A program made the translations under genes and the position numbers. A DNA stretch of 6,533 nucleotides from Methanobacteriota archaeon (GTDB lineage: Archaea > Thermoplasmatota > Thermoplasmata > JAUWGG01), in NCBI GenBank assembly GCA_030606525.1, contig JAUWGG010000061.1, positions 1-6,533 on the forward strand. Direction: 5' to 3'. Every line of letters starts with the position of its first letter. Within the stretch, counting starts at the first letter, position 1. This document shows, piece by piece, positions 1 through 5,949 of this stretch. The notes beneath the pieces were generated by a model. The model was given only the letters and a program-made list of their open reading frames with translations. It did no database searches and was not told the origin of the DNA.

Positions 1-1
1 A

Positions 2-142
2 GAACCACAGCCAGTAAAGGAAGTATATGTCAAAGAGACTATCCGTGAGATTGTCAAAGTTCCCTGTAAATATTGCGGAACACTGAATGAGGTTACTGAG
101 AAAAAATGCTCTTCTTGTGGAGGATCGATCGAAGGGAAGTGA
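2..142 (+). CDS. Zinc-ribbon protein, C-terminal end (5' partial)
   Basis: This is the last 46 codons of a gene that begins before the window; the reading frame starts at base 2 and ends at TGA 140-142. The visible protein is a charged linker rich in Val, Lys and Glu (about residues 1-20) followed by a compact zinc ribbon, with the pairs CKYCG and CSSCG separated by 12 residues between the inner cysteines. Four cysteines in two CxxC knuckles normally bind one structural zinc. The fold does not reveal the partner or substrate, and the main part of the protein is outside the window, so no function is assigned. The next gene, also a zinc ribbon, starts at the base after this stop codon, which suggests one transcript and possibly translational coupling. 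Confidence 0.75.
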   Translation, partial: EPQPVKEVYVKETIREIVKVPCKYCGTLNEVTEKKCSSCGGSIEGK

Positions 143-286
143 ATGGTGAATGAAAAAATCGAAGAAGCAGGGCAAGAGGAAAAAGATGTTGGATACACAT
201 GCACCGATTGCGGCGCTGAGGTAAGCACGGATGCAGTCAAATGCCCGAAGTGCGGTGCAAAATTTGAGGGATTTGAAGAGGATTGA
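143..286 (+). CDS. Small zinc-ribbon protein, 47 aa
   Basis: A complete short gene, ATG 143 to TGA 284-286. The protein has an acidic N-terminal arm (residues 1-16), then CTDCG and CPKCG knuckles (cysteines about residues 20, 23, 34 and 37) and a short acidic tail ending in EED. This is the rubredoxin-like or zf-ribbon pattern common in small archaeal proteins, and the four cysteines should hold one zinc. ATG 143 directly follows the upstream stop (TGAATG), which favours coupled translation; the GTG at 146 is a less likely alternative start. No clear Shine-Dalgarno sequence lies at normal distance, although GGAGG occurs 19 bases upstream. The VanZ-like gene follows after 21 bases. Function is unknown; such proteins often act as adaptors or nucleic-acid binders, but nothing here shows that. 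The intact knuckles and short spacing make a real gene likely. Confidence 0.72.
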   Translation: MVNEKIEEAGQEEKDVGYTCTDCGAEVSTDAVKCPKCGAKFEGFEED

Positions 287-307
287 TTTTAGAGGGGAAA
301 GGGATCA

Positions 308-703
308 ATGAGAGTCGTGTTGGATAATAACATTACAAAATATTGGCTGCTTGTTTGCATCTACGCTGCTTTTATCTTCATCCTTTCTTCGATGTCACAT
401 CCACCTTCGCCCCCAGGCACTTCTAACATCCCCTTCTTTGAAATAATTGAACATCTCTTCTTATATTTTGGATTTGGTTTGGTATTATATTTAGCGATGA
501 ACCATTCTAATAACCCTTTCTTTCGGAAATATCGTATTCAGATGACTATTCTTATCGGCACTCTTTATGGGATAACAGATGAAGTCCATCAACTCTTTGT
601 TCCTTTTAGAGAGGCATCTGCATTGGATGTGGTCGTTGATGGATGTGGAGTCGCATTAGCACTATCGTTGATCCTTCTAATCAATCATGTAAAGAATTCC
701 TAA
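308..703 (+). CDS. VanZ-like family membrane protein, 131 aa
   Basis: A small integral membrane protein with about four hydrophobic segments, near residues 12-29, 46-64, 77-90 and 107-126. The VanZ-like signature is clear: an EH pair at residues 48-49 at the start of helix 2, then DEVHQLFVPFREASALD (residues 91-107) with D91, E92, Q95 and R101, and a conserved Asp/Gly pattern (D111, G114) opening the last helix. The family is named after VanZ of the teicoplanin-resistance cluster, but its biochemical role is not settled and most archaeal members are uncharacterised, so no resistance role should be read into it. The length is typical of a single-domain member. The purine-rich stretch AGAGGGGAAAGGG (291-303) lies before ATG 308 and may serve as a ribosome binding site. 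It probably belongs to the zinc-ribbon transcript upstream, because no separate promoter is evident in the 21-base gap. Confidence 0.85.
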   Translation: MRVVLDNNITKYWLLVCIYAAFIFILSSMSHPPSPPGTSNIPFFEIIEHLFLYFGFGLVLYLAMNHSNNPFFRKYRIQMTILIGTLYGITDEVHQLFVPFREASALDVVVDGCGVALALSLILLINHVKNS

Positions 704-705
704 AG

Positions 706-715
706 ATTTATTTAT
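706..715 (+). promoter_or_regulatory. TATA-like element for the top6BA operon
   Basis: ATTTATTTAT lies just after the VanZ stop codon, with a purine-rich AAAG on its upstream side that could be a BRE. Archaeal transcription normally starts about 25 bases downstream of the TATA centre, which would be near 735-738 and leave a leader of about 10 bases before ATG 748. That leader has no convincing Shine-Dalgarno sequence. The element is called from composition and spacing only. Confidence 0.45.
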
Positions 716-747
716 CCCGATCGCCATAACCCATTGGATGGGATATC

Positions 748-2766
748 ATGGAGACGTTATCTGTCGCTGAGGAACTTGCTAAAAAGCAAAAGGAGATATC
801 TATCGCAGAATTCTTTGAGAGGAACAAACATGTATTGGGTTTTGGTTCCCTCACAAGGGCCATACTAACTGCAGTTAAAGAGGGTGTTGATAATTCCTTA
901 GATGCTTGTGAAGAATCCAATATATTACCTGAAATCTTTATTCAGATAGATAAAGCAGGAAAAGATGAATATGTGGTCATAATTGAAGATAATGGTCCAG
1001 GTATTGTGAAGAGAGTGGTTCCTAATGCTTTTGGCCGCCTTCTTTACGGTTCCAGATTCCACAGCATACGTCAATCCAGAGGGCAACAAGGCATAGGGAT
1101 CTCGGCAGTTGTCATGTATGCTCAATTGACAACTGGTAAACCGACCACAATCCGCTCTAAAGTTCAAGGAAAGGATGTAGCATATGAGATCGATCTGATG
1201 GTCGATACTAAAAAGAACAGGCCTGAAAAACTGCATGAAAGGTTCGTCATCTGGGAGAAGGAACATGGTACAAGAGTTGAAGCAACGGTAAAAGCGCGGT
1301 ATACTGGTGGAAGACAATCAGTTTATGAATATCTGAGGGCGACCGCTATCGTAAATCCTCATGCACGAATAGTGTTCGTTGACCCCGAAGGGGAAAGGAC
1401 GGTATTTGAGCGCGCAACAGAGAAAATGCCTTCGCCCACTAAGGAAATAAAACCACATCCTGAGGGTATTGAGCTGGGTACATTATTAAAAATGGCTAAA
1501 GGTACACAGCAAAAGAAGATGACTGGTTTCTTGAAAGGTGAATTTTCCAGGATCAGCATGAGGGTTGCAAGGGAAATCTGTGACAAAGCTTCGATCCCAT
1601 ATGATATGCGACCAAAGAACATGAAAATAGATCAGGCAAAGGATATATTGAAGGCTATTAAAAAAGTAAAGATCATGGCACCTCCAACCAACTGCCTGTC
1701 GCCCATTGGCGAACTGCTGATAAAGAAAGGGCTGAAGAACGTGCTCGAAGGAGTCAGACCAGAATTTTATGCTCCGCCTATTACACGTGAGCCGAAAGTA
1801 TATCAAGGAAATCCTTTTCAGGTGGAAGTTGGTATCGTATACGGCGGTGAATTAAAGAAGGATAAAAGTGTAGAAATTCTTCGTTTTGCTAATCGCGTTC
1901 CGTTATTATACCAGCAAGGTGGCTGCGCGTGTACATCTGCCATACAAAATGTCGATTGGCGAAGATATGGTTTGGATCAGAGAGGTGGGGAAGGCGTCCC
2001 ATTTGGACCTGCGATCATCCTGGTCCATACAGCTTCAACTAAAATCCCATTTACATCTGAATCAAAGGAGGCAATAGCAGATGTTCCTGTTATTAGGGAG
2101 GAGATAGAAAAGGCGTTGAGATTTTGCGGAAGGAAATTGAAGACACATCTGAACAAGAGCGTGAAAAAGAAGAAGACCCAAGAGAAATTTGATATCGTTC
2201 AGAAGATTCTTCCTCAAATTGCTGCTAAATCTGCAAGCATTTTGAATAAGAAGGTACCCTCATTAGATAAGACCATAACAAAAATAATGAATGTGGTATG
2301 GATCGATGATGTGATTGAATATAAGAATGGAAGGCACAAGATCGATATAAATATCTACAATTACACACCAAAAGGAAGGAAATTTGATCTTCATACCGTT
2401 ATTCCGATCAAAAATCTCGATAGAAAGAGAATTGTTCCAAAACCAGCAGAGATCAAGGGAAATAAGGTAAAATGGGAATTGAAAAGGATAAAATCCACAG
2501 AGAAGCTAGTAGTTAGTTTTGAGCTTGCAGGTTTAGATGAAGATGAATATGATGAGAATGAGCTGTATGTCAGCGACATTAATCCCATCTATATAATTGG
2601 TGCTGAACCGCTGCCAGGTGATTGGAATCTTGATGATGCTGAACCAAAGACCCTGGAATATTTTGTTGAGGATCACGATGCATTGAAAGAAGAGAGTTCA
2701 CAGGATGATGAGATCTCAGTGGATGGTAAGATAAATAAAGTTAAAGTTGGTGAGATCGATGAGTGA
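748..2766 (+). CDS. top6B: DNA topoisomerase VI subunit B
   Basis: The ATPase subunit of the heterotetrameric (A2B2) type IIB topoisomerase, which passes one DNA duplex through another to relax supercoils and separate linked chromosomes. A GHKL (Bergerat) ATPase fold occupies about residues 1-235: motif I is KEGVDNS with E45 and N49, motif II is DNGPG (81-85), and motif III is the glycine-rich lid RGQQGIGIS (111-119). A helix-two-turn-helix insert follows (about 236-310). The transducer domain contains HTASTKIPF (427-435), whose K432 is the probable gamma-phosphate-sensing lysine. Residues about 540-635 are beta-rich and match the position of the Ig-like C-terminal domain of methanogen Top6B; 636-672 is an acidic tail. 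At 672 aa it is longer than the crenarchaeal form (about 530 aa). The ATG is chosen because AEELAKKQKEISIAEFF is the usual family N terminus. It overlaps top6A by 8 bases. Confidence 0.97.
   Translation: METLSVAEELAKKQKEISIAEFFERNKHVLGFGSLTRAILTAVKEGVDNSLDACEESNILPEIFIQIDKAGKDEYVVIIEDNGPGIVKRVVPNAFGRLLYGSRFHSIRQSRGQQGIGISAVVMYAQLTTGKPTTIRSKVQGKDVAYEIDLMVDTKKNRPEKLHERFVIWEKEHGTRVEATVKARYTGGRQSVYEYLRATAIVNPHARIVFVDPEGERTVFERATEKMPSPTKEIKPHPEGIELGTLLKMAKGTQQKKMTGFLKGEFSRISMRVAREICDKASIPYDMRPKNMKIDQAKDILKAIKKVKIMAPPTNCLSPIGELLIKKGLKNVLEGVRPEFYAPPITREPKVYQGNPFQVEVGIVYGGELKKDKSVEILRFANRVPLLYQQGGCACTSAIQNVDWRRYGLDQRGGEGVPFGPAIILVHTASTKIPFTSESKEAIADVPVIREEIEKALRFCGRKLKTHLNKSVKKKKTQEKFDIVQKILPQIAAKSASILNKKVPSLDKTITKIMNVVWIDDVIEYKNGRHKIDINIYNYTPKGRKFDLHTVIPIKNLDRKRIVPKPAEIKGNKVKWELKRIKSTEKLVVSFELAGLDEDEYDENELYVSDINPIYIIGAEPLPGDWNLDDAEPKTLEYFVEDHDALKEESSQDDEISVDGKINKVKVGEIDE
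2749..2753 (+). promoter_or_regulatory. Ribosome binding site deciding the top6A start
   Basis: GGTGA, complementary to the 3' end of 16S rRNA (GGAGGTGATC core), sits inside the end of top6B and ends 5 bases before ATG 2759. This spacing supports ATG 2759 over the in-frame TTG at 2747, which the site itself would overlap. Confidence 0.7.
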
Positions 2767-3853
2767 GGAAGGATCGCAGAAAACAGTAAGTGAGTTAATG
2801 GGGATCGCAAACAGCATTTATACACAGCTCGAGAAAGGTGATATCCCGAAGATGACGATCCCATTGAGAACTAAAAATAACATAAGATTCGATAGAAAAA
2901 AGGAAGTCTGGAAATATGGAAAGTTGATGGGCGCAAGATCTGCTAAGAAATTAAGCGGTGCATACATGCTCCTTCGAACGATGTACATAGTAGGGCTCAT
3001 CGAGGAGTTGATCAACAAGAAGAAATCTGCCACCCTGAGGGAAATGTACTACATCTCTGAAGGATGGGATCTGGCGAAATTCAACTCACAGGATGAATCC
3101 AATAGATTGGCTGAGGATCTGGAGATCATCACAGAATGCATGCGCGAAGATTTTAAACTCAGACCAGAGGAAGACGGCGCTCGTGTAATAGGCAATATCA
3201 CGATTCAGGAAAAAAATAGAAAGGGAGAAAAGAAGAGGATCAACTGCAGAGATGATGTTGGCGATTCGGGATACAGCATTCCCTATAATGTTGAGCGTGA
3301 AAAAATTAAGTTCTTGGATTGGGATGCTGATTTTGTTATCGCAATAGAAAGCGGTGGTATGTTCGATAGATTGGTTGAGAATGAATTCGATGAAAAATCA
3401 AAGAGTGTTATTTTGCATCTCAAAGGGCAGCCAGCTCGATCTACAAGAAGATTCATCAAGCGTTTGAATCAGGAATGCAACATACCAGTGGTGGTGTTCA
3501 CTGATGGAGACCCCTGGTCATTCAGGATCTTTGCATCCGTCGCATATGGAGCAATTAAAACTGCGCACATATCAGAATACTTAGCTACGCCAACAGCGAT
3601 GTTCTGCGGCATAACTGCCTCGGATATACTCAATTACAAGCTGCCAACAGATAAACTCAATGACCAAGATATACACGCTCTTAAATCGGAACTTACAGAC
3701 CCACGATTCAAAGATAGATTTTGGAAGGATGAGATAGAGCTAATGCTTCAGATAGACAAGAAGGCCGAGCAGCAGGCATTGGCAAAATATGGATTAGATT
3801 ATGTGACCGACACTTATCTTCCTGAGAAGTTAGGAGAACTTGGAGTGATGTGA
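2759..3853 (+). CDS. top6A: DNA topoisomerase VI subunit A (Spo11-like)
   Basis: The DNA-cleaving subunit of topoisomerase VI and an archaeal homologue of the meiotic protein Spo11. From ATG 2759 it has 364 aa, the usual family length. The N-terminal winged-helix (CAP-like) domain spans about residues 60-135 and carries the active-site motif TLREMYYISEGW. Of the tandem tyrosines Y97 and Y98, the second is the expected nucleophile that forms the 5'-phosphotyrosyl link. The Toprim domain follows, with the metal-binding glutamate E197 in AIESGG and the DxD pair D249/D251 in TDGDPWSF. The intervening KGQPARSTRRF (222-232) is also family-typical. All catalytic residues are present, so the subunit should be active. 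Its start overlaps the end of top6B by 8 bases (ATG 2759-2761, top6B TGA 2764-2766), which suits coupled, balanced production of the two subunits. Confidence 0.97.
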   Translation: MSEEGSQKTVSELMGIANSIYTQLEKGDIPKMTIPLRTKNNIRFDRKKEVWKYGKLMGARSAKKLSGAYMLLRTMYIVGLIEELINKKKSATLREMYYISEGWDLAKFNSQDESNRLAEDLEIITECMREDFKLRPEEDGARVIGNITIQEKNRKGEKKRINCRDDVGDSGYSIPYNVEREKIKFLDWDADFVIAIESGGMFDRLVENEFDEKSKSVILHLKGQPARSTRRFIKRLNQECNIPVVVFTDGDPWSFRIFASVAYGAIKTAHISEYLATPTAMFCGITASDILNYKLPTDKLNDQDIHALKSELTDPRFKDRFWKDEIELMLQIDKKAEQQALAKYGLDYVTDTYLPEKLGELGVM

Positions 3854-3877
3854 TTAATGATTGAAAAAAAGAAAAAA

Positions 3878-3885
3878 GATATATG
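3878..3885 (+). promoter_or_regulatory. TATA box for the GNAT gene, leaderless start
   Basis: GATATATG lies directly after an A-rich run (GAAAAAA, a possible BRE). Its centre is about 25-26 bases upstream of ATG 3907, the usual archaeal distance from TATA box to transcription start, so the transcript would begin at or next to the start codon. No Shine-Dalgarno sequence precedes the ATG, which agrees with leaderless translation. Confidence 0.6.
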
Positions 3886-3906
3886 ATGTAAAATATTGCA
3901 GATAGC

Positions 3907-4851
3907 ATGAGAATTCTCGAGTATGATGAAGTAGATGAACAGCAAGTTCTTGAGTTAAATCTAACATGTTTTGGTTGGTTTCTTACTCCCAAGCAGGTTA
4001 AGACCATTCGGAAGGTGGATAAACATGTTCCTGACTATTTTTCACTCTACGCTGTTGAAAAAGAAGAGATCCTCAGTCAAGTAGGTGTTGTTACTGTTGA
4101 CACACAGACCAAACATGGAGTAGAAGAAGTTGGTCATATCTGGGGAGTTTGTACAAAACCAAGTGCTGCTAGAAAAGGATCAGCGAAAAAACTGATGGAA
4201 GAGACTCATGCAAGGCTGCTTACTGATGATATAAAGTATTCATTTTTAGGGACAGGGAAATCACTTGTTGCCTATAATCTCTATCGACAACTTGGGTATG
4301 TGGACTTTGTAGATTTGAACTGGGGAATGAAGCGGTGCAAGCCCATAAAGCAATCGGATATTGATGTCACATTTGCTTCTGATACGAAAGATGAGAGCTT
4401 TGCAGATCTGTTCACAAAATATTCAAATGGTTTGTTGGGATTCGTTCACAGACCTAAAAATTTTTTACAGGTGAGAAAGGCATGGTCTTGGATGCCTATT
4501 AGTATGAGCGGTATCTTTCGAAAAGGTAAAAAACATATAGGATATGTGTTGGGAAGTAGAGAAGGAAAAGTGGTTAGAATAAGAGAGTTGTGCTGCCCGA
4601 GAATTGAAGATACGAAAAGATGCATTGAAGCGCTTGAAATAAAATTCAAACCAAAATATATGACAGTCAGCTGGATGTCGAGGTCTTGTATAACAAAAGA
4701 ATTTATTAAATCTGGGTTCAAGCGTATTGATGAATCATGGGGAGCATTTATGATAAAGGATCTCGAAGGAAAGCATAAAATCGATCAGATTCAAAGCGCA
4801 TATGGAATTGAAGAAGATAAATTCCAGATGACAACTATTGATGAATATTGA
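3907..4851 (+). CDS. GNAT-family acetyltransferase-like protein, 314 aa
   Basis: The N-terminal half fits a GNAT N-acetyltransferase. A beta-strand stretch GHIWGVCTKPSAARKG (76-91) leads into the acetyl-CoA pyrophosphate loop ARKGSA (88-93, the R/Q-x-x-G-x-A pattern) and the following helix KKLMEETHARLL. Motif B is seen as LVAYNLYRQLGYVDF (120-134), the usual last helix and strand with a 'lyrklGF'-like signature. The chain is about twice a single GNAT domain: residues 150-314 look like a second alpha/beta unit ending in KEFIKSGFKRIDESWGAF (264-281), which could be a degenerate second GNAT fold. The substrate cannot be read; peptides, amino acids or small amines are all possible. It has its own promoter 53 bases after top6A, so a link to topoisomerase is only positional. 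The family call is fairly secure, the function unknown. Confidence 0.78.
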   Translation: MRILEYDEVDEQQVLELNLTCFGWFLTPKQVKTIRKVDKHVPDYFSLYAVEKEEILSQVGVVTVDTQTKHGVEEVGHIWGVCTKPSAARKGSAKKLMEETHARLLTDDIKYSFLGTGKSLVAYNLYRQLGYVDFVDLNWGMKRCKPIKQSDIDVTFASDTKDESFADLFTKYSNGLLGFVHRPKNFLQVRKAWSWMPISMSGIFRKGKKHIGYVLGSREGKVVRIRELCCPRIEDTKRCIEALEIKFKPKYMTVSWMSRSCITKEFIKSGFKRIDESWGAFMIKDLEGKHKIDQIQSAYGIEEDKFQMTTIDEY

Positions 4852-4868
4852 TCAATGAACCAACAAAC

Positions 4869-4876
4869 TTTATTAT
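4869..4876 (+). promoter_or_regulatory. TATA box for the DUF89 gene, leaderless start
   Basis: TTTATTAT is preceded by the purine-rich ACAAAC. Its centre is about 26 bases upstream of ATG 4899, so transcription should start at that ATG. This position argues strongly against the upstream TTG at 4848 as the start, because the promoter would then lie inside the coding region. Confidence 0.6.
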
Positions 4877-4898
4877 CCGTATCTTATTAGCCCTCATC

Positions 4899-5765
4899 AT
4901 GAAAATGCGTCCAGAATGCATACCTTGCCTGTTGAACAGGGTGCTTTTCGAAGCAAAATTGGTTAATGAAGATTTGAATTATTTAGTTGTAGAGGAAGCG
5001 CTTAAGATTTTGAGCGAAGATTTCAGAGAGGGGGTGAATTCTGCTAAGATTGCAACAAAGGTTCATAAAAGAGTCTATGAACTTTTGGAAAATGATGATC
5101 CTTATTTGGCGCTGAAAAGAAAGAGCAACGGTGTTGCTTTGAGTTTGTATCCAAAAGCACAATCGTATGTTCAAAAAGCTGATGATAAATTTAAAGCAGC
5201 AGCTCTATGTTCGATCGTCGGTAATGTCTTGGATTTTGGAATTCGCTCTGATTTCGACGATCCTAAAAAGCTCATTGGAAAGTTTGATGGGCTCTTGGCC
5301 CAAGGATTAGCGCATGACGATACAAAAGAGATAAAGGAGATTGCTCGAAAAGCTCAAGATGTATTGTTCTTTACAGATAATTGCGGGGAAATTGTCTTCG
5401 ATCAACTGCTTCTCTCGGAATTAAAGAAATTTAATGTGCATCTTACATTGATTGTTAAAGGTGCACCGATACTCACGGATGCCACAATGTATGATGTGAA
5501 GACGCTGCAGCTAAATAAATTAGTTGATGATGTTGCCACTACTAATGGTTTCGCTGTAGGTGTAGATTTTGAAAAAATTGATAAGGATCTCCAGAAGAAG
5601 TTGAAAAATGCGGATCTTATCATCTGCAAGGGCATGGCGAACTGGGAATCTTTTTCTGATGAAGGGTATAAACCTATAGCTTATTTTTTAAGAACGAAAT
5701 GTGATCCGGTAGCCAACAGTATGCAGCTAAAAAAGGATATCAATGCTGTGAAGTTGTACTATTAA
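4899..5765 (+). CDS. DUF89 / ARMT1-like metal-dependent phosphatase
   Basis: A 288-aa member of the DUF89 family (PF01937, the fold of human ARMT1 and of the phosphatase domain of eukaryotic pantothenate kinase 4). Characterised members are metal-dependent phosphatases proposed to remove damaged or harmful phosphometabolites; the substrate of this archaeal branch is not known to me. It opens with the family-typical MRPECIPCLL, whose CxxC (C7, C10) may bind metal or be redox-active. Active-site motifs are present in order: GNVLDFG (108-114), the metal-binding DNCGEIVFD (160-168, with D160, N161 and E164), KGAPILTDAT (187-196, with D194), KGMANWES (244-251) and LRTKCDPVA (264-272). ATG 4899 is chosen over TTG 4848 because homologues start here and a TATA box lies about 26 bases upstream; ATG 4905 is the other candidate. 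It probably forms its own transcript. Its stop codon abuts a mobile-element end-like hairpin. Confidence 0.88.
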   Translation: MKMRPECIPCLLNRVLFEAKLVNEDLNYLVVEEALKILSEDFREGVNSAKIATKVHKRVYELLENDDPYLALKRKSNGVALSLYPKAQSYVQKADDKFKAAALCSIVGNVLDFGIRSDFDDPKKLIGKFDGLLAQGLAHDDTKEIKEIARKAQDVLFFTDNCGEIVFDQLLLSELKKFNVHLTLIVKGAPILTDATMYDVKTLQLNKLVDDVATTNGFAVGVDFEKIDKDLQKKLKNADLIICKGMANWESFSDEGYKPIAYFLRTKCDPVANSMQLKKDINAVKLYY

Positions 5766-5781
5766 CAACGGTGAGCGGGAA

Positions 5782-5806
5782 ATCCCACACTCTTTAGAGG
5801 TGGGAT
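5782..5806 (+). repeat. Hairpin of IS200/IS605-end type
   Basis: A near-perfect inverted repeat starts 16 bases after the DUF89 stop. The arms ATCCCAC (5782-5788) and GTGGGAT (5800-5806) pair over 7 bp, a single A bulges, and CTC (5790-5792) pairs with GAG (5797-5799) around a TTTA loop. GGG at 5777-5779 just upstream could form an alternative pairing with the CCC. The CCCAC...TTTA...GTGGG shape is characteristic of subterminal palindromes in IS200/IS605 elements and of the 3' end of TnpB guide RNAs. With a tnpB gene starting 143 bases downstream, it is probably the left-end palindrome of that element, or else the right end of an older one. No T-run follows, so it does not look like a terminator. 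Confidence 0.65.
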
Positions 5807-5850
5807 AAAAGCGAACCATTATGTAAAAATTAGAATTATAATGGGAGAGA

Positions 5851-5856
5851 TATAAA
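5851..5856 (+). promoter_or_regulatory. TATA-like element 1 upstream of tnpB
   Basis: TATAAA within GAGATATAAAG. It would place a transcription start near 5879, at the end of repeat copy 1 and about 70 bases before the tnpB ATG. It is either an upstream, alternative promoter for tnpB or for a short leader RNA, or a chance AT-rich match; the downstream TATA fits the gene better. Confidence 0.3.
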
Positions 5857-5864
5857 GAACTCTG

Positions 5865-5879
5865 TGGATTGACAGAATA
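5865..5879 (+). repeat. 15-base direct repeat, copy 1
   Basis: TGGATTGACAGAATA, identical to the copy at 5933-5947, with 68 bases between their starts. In this copy flanking TCTGT (5861-5865) can pair with ACAGA (5872-5876) around GGATTG. It contains TTGAC (5869-5873), similar to the short target motifs of IS200/IS605 elements, though that may be coincidence. Confidence 0.8.
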
Positions 5880-5904
5880 CTTTCAGTTATCTCCCCCTCA
5901 GAGG

Positions 5905-5913
5905 TATATAAAT
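5905..5913 (+). promoter_or_regulatory. TATA box for tnpB
   Basis: TATATAAAT is the best TATA match in the window. A start about 26 bases downstream falls near 5935, inside repeat copy 2, leaving a leader of about 15 bases before ATG 5950 with no visible Shine-Dalgarno sequence. Confidence 0.55.
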
Positions 5914-5932
5914 CTAAAAACAAATATGCTTT

Positions 5933-5947
5933 TGGATTGACAGAATA
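5933..5947 (+). repeat. 15-base direct repeat, copy 2
   Basis: TGGATTGACAGAATA, an exact match to the copy at 5865-5879. It ends 2 bases before the tnpB ATG and spans the predicted transcription start. It also supplies the in-frame TGA (5938-5940) that makes ATG 5950 the earliest possible ATG for tnpB. The position suits an operator or a leader element, or one product of a small tandem duplication. Confidence 0.8.
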
Positions 5948-5949
5948 TC

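Noticed and set aside
708..1806. Open frames on the - strand (708-920, 925-1317, 1359-1622, 1486-1806)
   Set aside because: They lie opposite top6B, whose protein is strongly conserved throughout. Their translations show no recognisable family or consistent start signals.
1886..2077. 63-codon + strand frame inside top6B
   Set aside because: It is an out-of-frame shadow of the transducer-domain coding region.
3857..3886. Nine-codon frame MIEKKKKDI between top6A and the GNAT gene
   Set aside because: It is too short and overlaps the likely BRE/TATA region, so it is probably chance in an A-rich spacer.
4848..4898. N-terminal extension of the DUF89 gene from TTG 4848
   Set aside because: The added 17 residues are not family-like, the extension contains the likely TATA box, and MKMRPECIPC is the normal N terminus.
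2391..5635. Other - strand frames opposite top6B, top6A, GNAT and DUF89 genes
   Set aside because: All are antisense to well-supported genes, with low-complexity or composition-driven translations and no promoter evidence.
5782..5806. Hairpin as an intrinsic terminator of the DUF89 gene
   Set aside because: It is followed by AAAA rather than a T-run, and archaeal termination depends mainly on T-runs. The mobile-element reading fits better.
5865..5947. CRISPR array from the two 15-base repeats
   Set aside because: There are only two copies, the repeat is too short, the 53-base gap contains a TATA box, and there is no cas gene nearby.
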